Assembly (NCBI RefSeq): GCF_001949145.1
Contig: NW_019091393.1
Location: forward strand, 287,252-308,851
Direction: 5' to 3'
From: Acanthaster planci
Taxonomy: Eukaryota > Echinodermata > Asteroidea > Valvatida > Acanthasteridae
Length of the DNA: 21,600 nt
Part shown: positions 19,801 to 21,600 of the stretch, piece after piece
How the letters are laid out: each line of letters starts with the position of its first letter
Position numbering within the stretch: position 1 is the stretch's first letter
Program-made: the position numbers and the translations under genes
The notes under the pieces: generated by a model
The model's input: only the letters and a program-made list of their open reading frames with translations
Told to the model about the DNA's origin: nothing
Database searches by the model: none

Positions 19801-20429
19801 ATTGAGTCGCAAGTTACCAGAGCCACTGTCGAGTTGGAGGCCATATTAAATGAAAGTTACACAATGTAAATTACTACAATTTGCAAACTTTATCACCGAC
19901 ATGATGTCCACTTTCATCATTATTCCCAACTAAGTGATTCTTCAAAGCAAGGAGCTTTGGCCGCTCTTTCTAATGGTAAAAACAAATTACTGAAAATGTT
20001 GCCTCATGACTCATTTTGTGAGACCTTGTCTCATGACATACTTCCTGGGAACAGGTGTCACAGCTTAATCTCCCCCATGCAGCATTTTGATGACAGCGCC
20101 GTTTTGCTTTCAGGTGGTTTATGACCATTCTGGGCCACAAGTCTAGTAAGTGGTACATTGCCAACGGCACGCTGATGGCCGTCGTTTTCTTCCTGTGTCG
20201 CATCATCCTCATTCCTGTCTACTACGCCTGCGTCTACCAGGAGGTGGCGCAGGCCGTGGCCAGCCTCCCAATGCGCTTCATCATCGCCTGGCTGCCCAGC
20301 GGGATGGTGATGGATGTCCTCAACACCTACTGGTTCCGCAAGATCTACAGGGGGGCCAAGAAGGCCCTCTGGGGTCAGTCCAAGCCCAAAGGGCCTCCCC
20401 CGATCCGGAATCGCGTCAAGGGCGAATAG
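16834..20429 (+). CDS. TLCD4: TLC domain-containing protein 4-like (TMEM56 family)
   Basis: A multi-pass membrane protein of the TRAM/LAG1/CLN8 (TLC) fold; TLCD4's biochemical role is poorly defined, while relatives affect membrane lipid composition or make ceramide. Coding exons: 16834-17021, 17867-17956, 18566-18684, 18988-19082, 19323-19396, 20114-20429; phases 2, 2, 1, 0, 2; 293 residues. The first acceptor (T-rich, TTTTAG at 16826) lies 7 bases before the ATG, so at least one 5' UTR exon lies upstream. Hydrophobic segments: about 20-38, 66-85, 120-138, 148-166, 205-226 and 244-262. Family marks include T-D-D-A-I-N-A-D-K-I-W (end of exon 2), the His pair in Y-I-I-H-H-F-F (His152-153), F-A-N-F-R-I-T-T-E-C-S-T, N-I-R-W-F and I-L-I-P-V-Y-Y-A. 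The C-terminal tail is basic and Pro-rich. The exon 3 acceptor at 18565 is required: an AG 18 bases upstream would make TGA at the junction. TLCD4 rather than another TLC paralogue is my reading, supported by ALG14 next door. Confidence 0.9.
17022..17866 (+). other. TLCD4 intron after the first coding exon
   Basis: AAG/GTATTG donor to TCCCTAG acceptor. It contains a short TTTA/TATT microsatellite near 17605-17622; nothing else recognised. Confidence 0.8.
17957..18565 (+). other. TLCD4 intron with competing acceptor
   Basis: GTAAGT donor. There are two in-phase acceptors, CGCAG at 18547 and ACAAG at 18565; only the second keeps the frame open. Confidence 0.8.
18685..20113 (+). other. TLCD4 introns 18685-18987, 19083-19322 and 19397-20113
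   Basis: Donors GTAAGT, GTAAGC and GTGAGT; acceptors TTCTAG, CATACAG and TTTCAG. Coding exons 18988-19082 and 19323-19396 lie between them. No other gene or repeat recognised in the introns. Confidence 0.75.
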
Positions 20430-20950
20430 GTCAGTGCAACGGCCTTGTGGCACCAAGGTAAAACAATATTCTCCTTCCCCCCGCCCCCACAAATTGGTTC
20501 CTCTGCCCCTCCAAGATTTTTTCCCCAAAGCGCACAGTGCAATCGTAGGCCTGTGATATCTGTATAAATAGTTGCACGGGAATATTCAGTATGTGCATGG
20601 TTAATAGAGGGCGCTATTTGTTACAACCAAAGACGCACCAGTACCTCACATCACGGTTTGTTTACCTCAGTAAATAATTGTTTACTTTAATACAGATTTA
20701 TTTGTTGATCTTCAGTGTATGGCTAGCCAGACTGCTGTGCAGTGACCTTGTTTTGGAAGTTGTCTGTTAATGCGGTAGATGTTGCCTTTAGCGCACGGCA
20801 TGTTTTTGCTCCTGATGAACCATTCAAAATTCAATACAACGCAGAAAATAAGCATCAAACTTTGAGTGAAGTGTAGTCATAAGTATAGATATAAGAAGTA
20901 TACTTTATATTATTATATAACTTTATGAATAAATGAGTTGAATACCTCAA
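20430..20950 (+). other. TLCD4 3' UTR
   Basis: Runs from the TAG at 20427-20429 to the AATAAA at 20928-20933. It contains a second CTCF-like core, AGAGGGCGCTATT, at 20606-20618. Confidence 0.55.
20928..20933 (+). terminator. TLCD4 poly(A) signal
   Basis: Canonical AATAAA about 500 bases after the stop, in an AT-rich context. Confidence 0.55.
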
Positions 20951-21275
20951 GAAAGTGCAGCTGGTTTACACTCAGTTATTTAATTCCTAATTTTAAGCCT
21001 GTGAAACATCAAAATTCACACAATTCCTTTGTTTTCCTAACATGCATTTGAAAGCAAGGATTTCGGGATATTACATAGTGATCTGTATAAATTCAAAAAT
21101 ACAACGTAGTACGTGGTTTTAACATTATCATTAAAGACAGCAGTATAAACGTGCGACAATTTTTTATGCGTTCATTGGAAAGTAATGTGCAAAGGATGGG
21201 GTTCATTGTCAATTGTGCCTTGTAAATTTTTGCCAAAATGTGATGAGTGCTTGAACCCCATTGAAAGTTGACTTG
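20951..21275. other. Spacer with no recognised feature
   Basis: AT-rich sequence after the TLCD4 poly(A) signal; I see no ORF, repeat or RNA signature in it. Confidence 0.5.
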
Positions 21276-21351
21276 AGGGCTTGGAACCGGAGACCTTCCA
21301 AATGCAGTATCGGTACTCTACCCAGGGACTGAGTCTGTGATATCAAGCCCT
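21276..21351 (-). repeat. tRNA-derived SINE head, degenerate
   Basis: On the minus strand there is an A-box-like GACTCAGT...GGGTAGAGT (21335-21315) followed by a B-box match GGTTCCAAGCC (21288-21278; consensus GGTTCRANNCC) at tRNA-like spacing. The first and last 7 bases (AGGGCTT and AAGCCCT) are complementary. D and T arms do not fold into a proper cloverleaf, so a repeat is likelier than a working tRNA. Confidence 0.5.
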
Positions 21352-21549
21352 ATGCTGGTAGTTTATGTTGGCCTTTGTAACAAGTTGGCAGATTGTTATG
21401 CTAAGCAAAGGTCATCTCACATGTAGATCCCGTCATTAGTAAGGACAGGTTGCATGCTACTCTAGCCGATACCCTGGTTGTAAGCAAAGCACTCAGCCCA
21501 TTGTACTTCAGTACTTAGAGTCTCTGTGGTGTGAACCTCTGACCTCAGC

Positions 21550-21600
21550 GTATAGACAAGGTAGAGCACCAGCTCTGCATTTCAGCAAGGAGGGTCATAT
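21550..21600 (+). repeat. Second tRNA-like repeat head, cut by the window end
   Basis: TATAGACAAGGTAGAGCACC followed by an anticodon-arm-like stretch resembles the 5' half of a tRNA-derived SINE. The B-box position lies beyond 21600, so it cannot be confirmed. Its orientation is opposite to the head at 21276-21351, with which it shares GGTAGAGNACC. Confidence 0.3.

Noticed and set aside
21276-21351. Functional tRNA gene
   Set aside because: The A and B boxes fit, but the D and T stems do not pair correctly, so it is listed as a repeat head.

Overview
The window is eukaryotic and animal. Genes are split by introns with GT..AG junctions, there are AATAAA poly(A) signals, and the two recognisable proteins (ALG14 and a TLCD4/TMEM56-type TLC-domain protein) are animal orthologues. 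AT-rich spacers, long poly-G/poly-C runs inside a hAT-type miniature element, tRNA-derived repeat heads and compact introns (about 0.1-1.1 kb) suggest a marine invertebrate. An invertebrate deuterostome such as an echinoderm, hemichordate or amphioxus is my best guess, but the species cannot be fixed from sequence alone.

Layout. (1) Positions 1-4884, + strand: the 3' part of a gene for a very large, acidic, apparently disordered protein (at least 1352 residues). It carries eight copies of a Pro/aromatic motif and a possible PP1-docking pair, and ends in tandem AATAAA signals. (2) About 6027-7967, - strand: a four-exon gene model that I assembled from splice signals. It encodes a 120-residue secreted, Cys-free, Ser/Thr-rich protein, and all three introns are phase 1. 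I do not recognise the family. (3) About 8000-11400: spacer with CCAAT and E-box clusters, a 330-bp hAT-like MITE with an 8-bp target duplication, a 20-bp inverted-repeat pair and scattered CRE octamers. (4) 11463-15073, - strand: complete ALG14 in five coding exons. (5) 15074-16826: divergent promoter region and the 5' part of the TLCD4 gene, including a 425-bp fold-back element. (6) 16834-20429, + strand: complete TLCD4-like gene in six coding exons, with a 3' UTR to about 20950. (7) 20950-21600: spacer with two opposed tRNA-like repeat heads, one cut off by the window end.

How the genes relate. ALG14 anchors ALG13 at the ER membrane for the second step of dolichol-linked oligosaccharide synthesis; TLCD4 is a multi-pass TLC-fold membrane protein of poorly known function. 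They lie head to head. From memory the human orthologues are also neighbours in divergent orientation on chromosome 1p21.3, so this looks like an ancient linked pair that may share a promoter. The two genes on the left have no visible functional tie to this pair.
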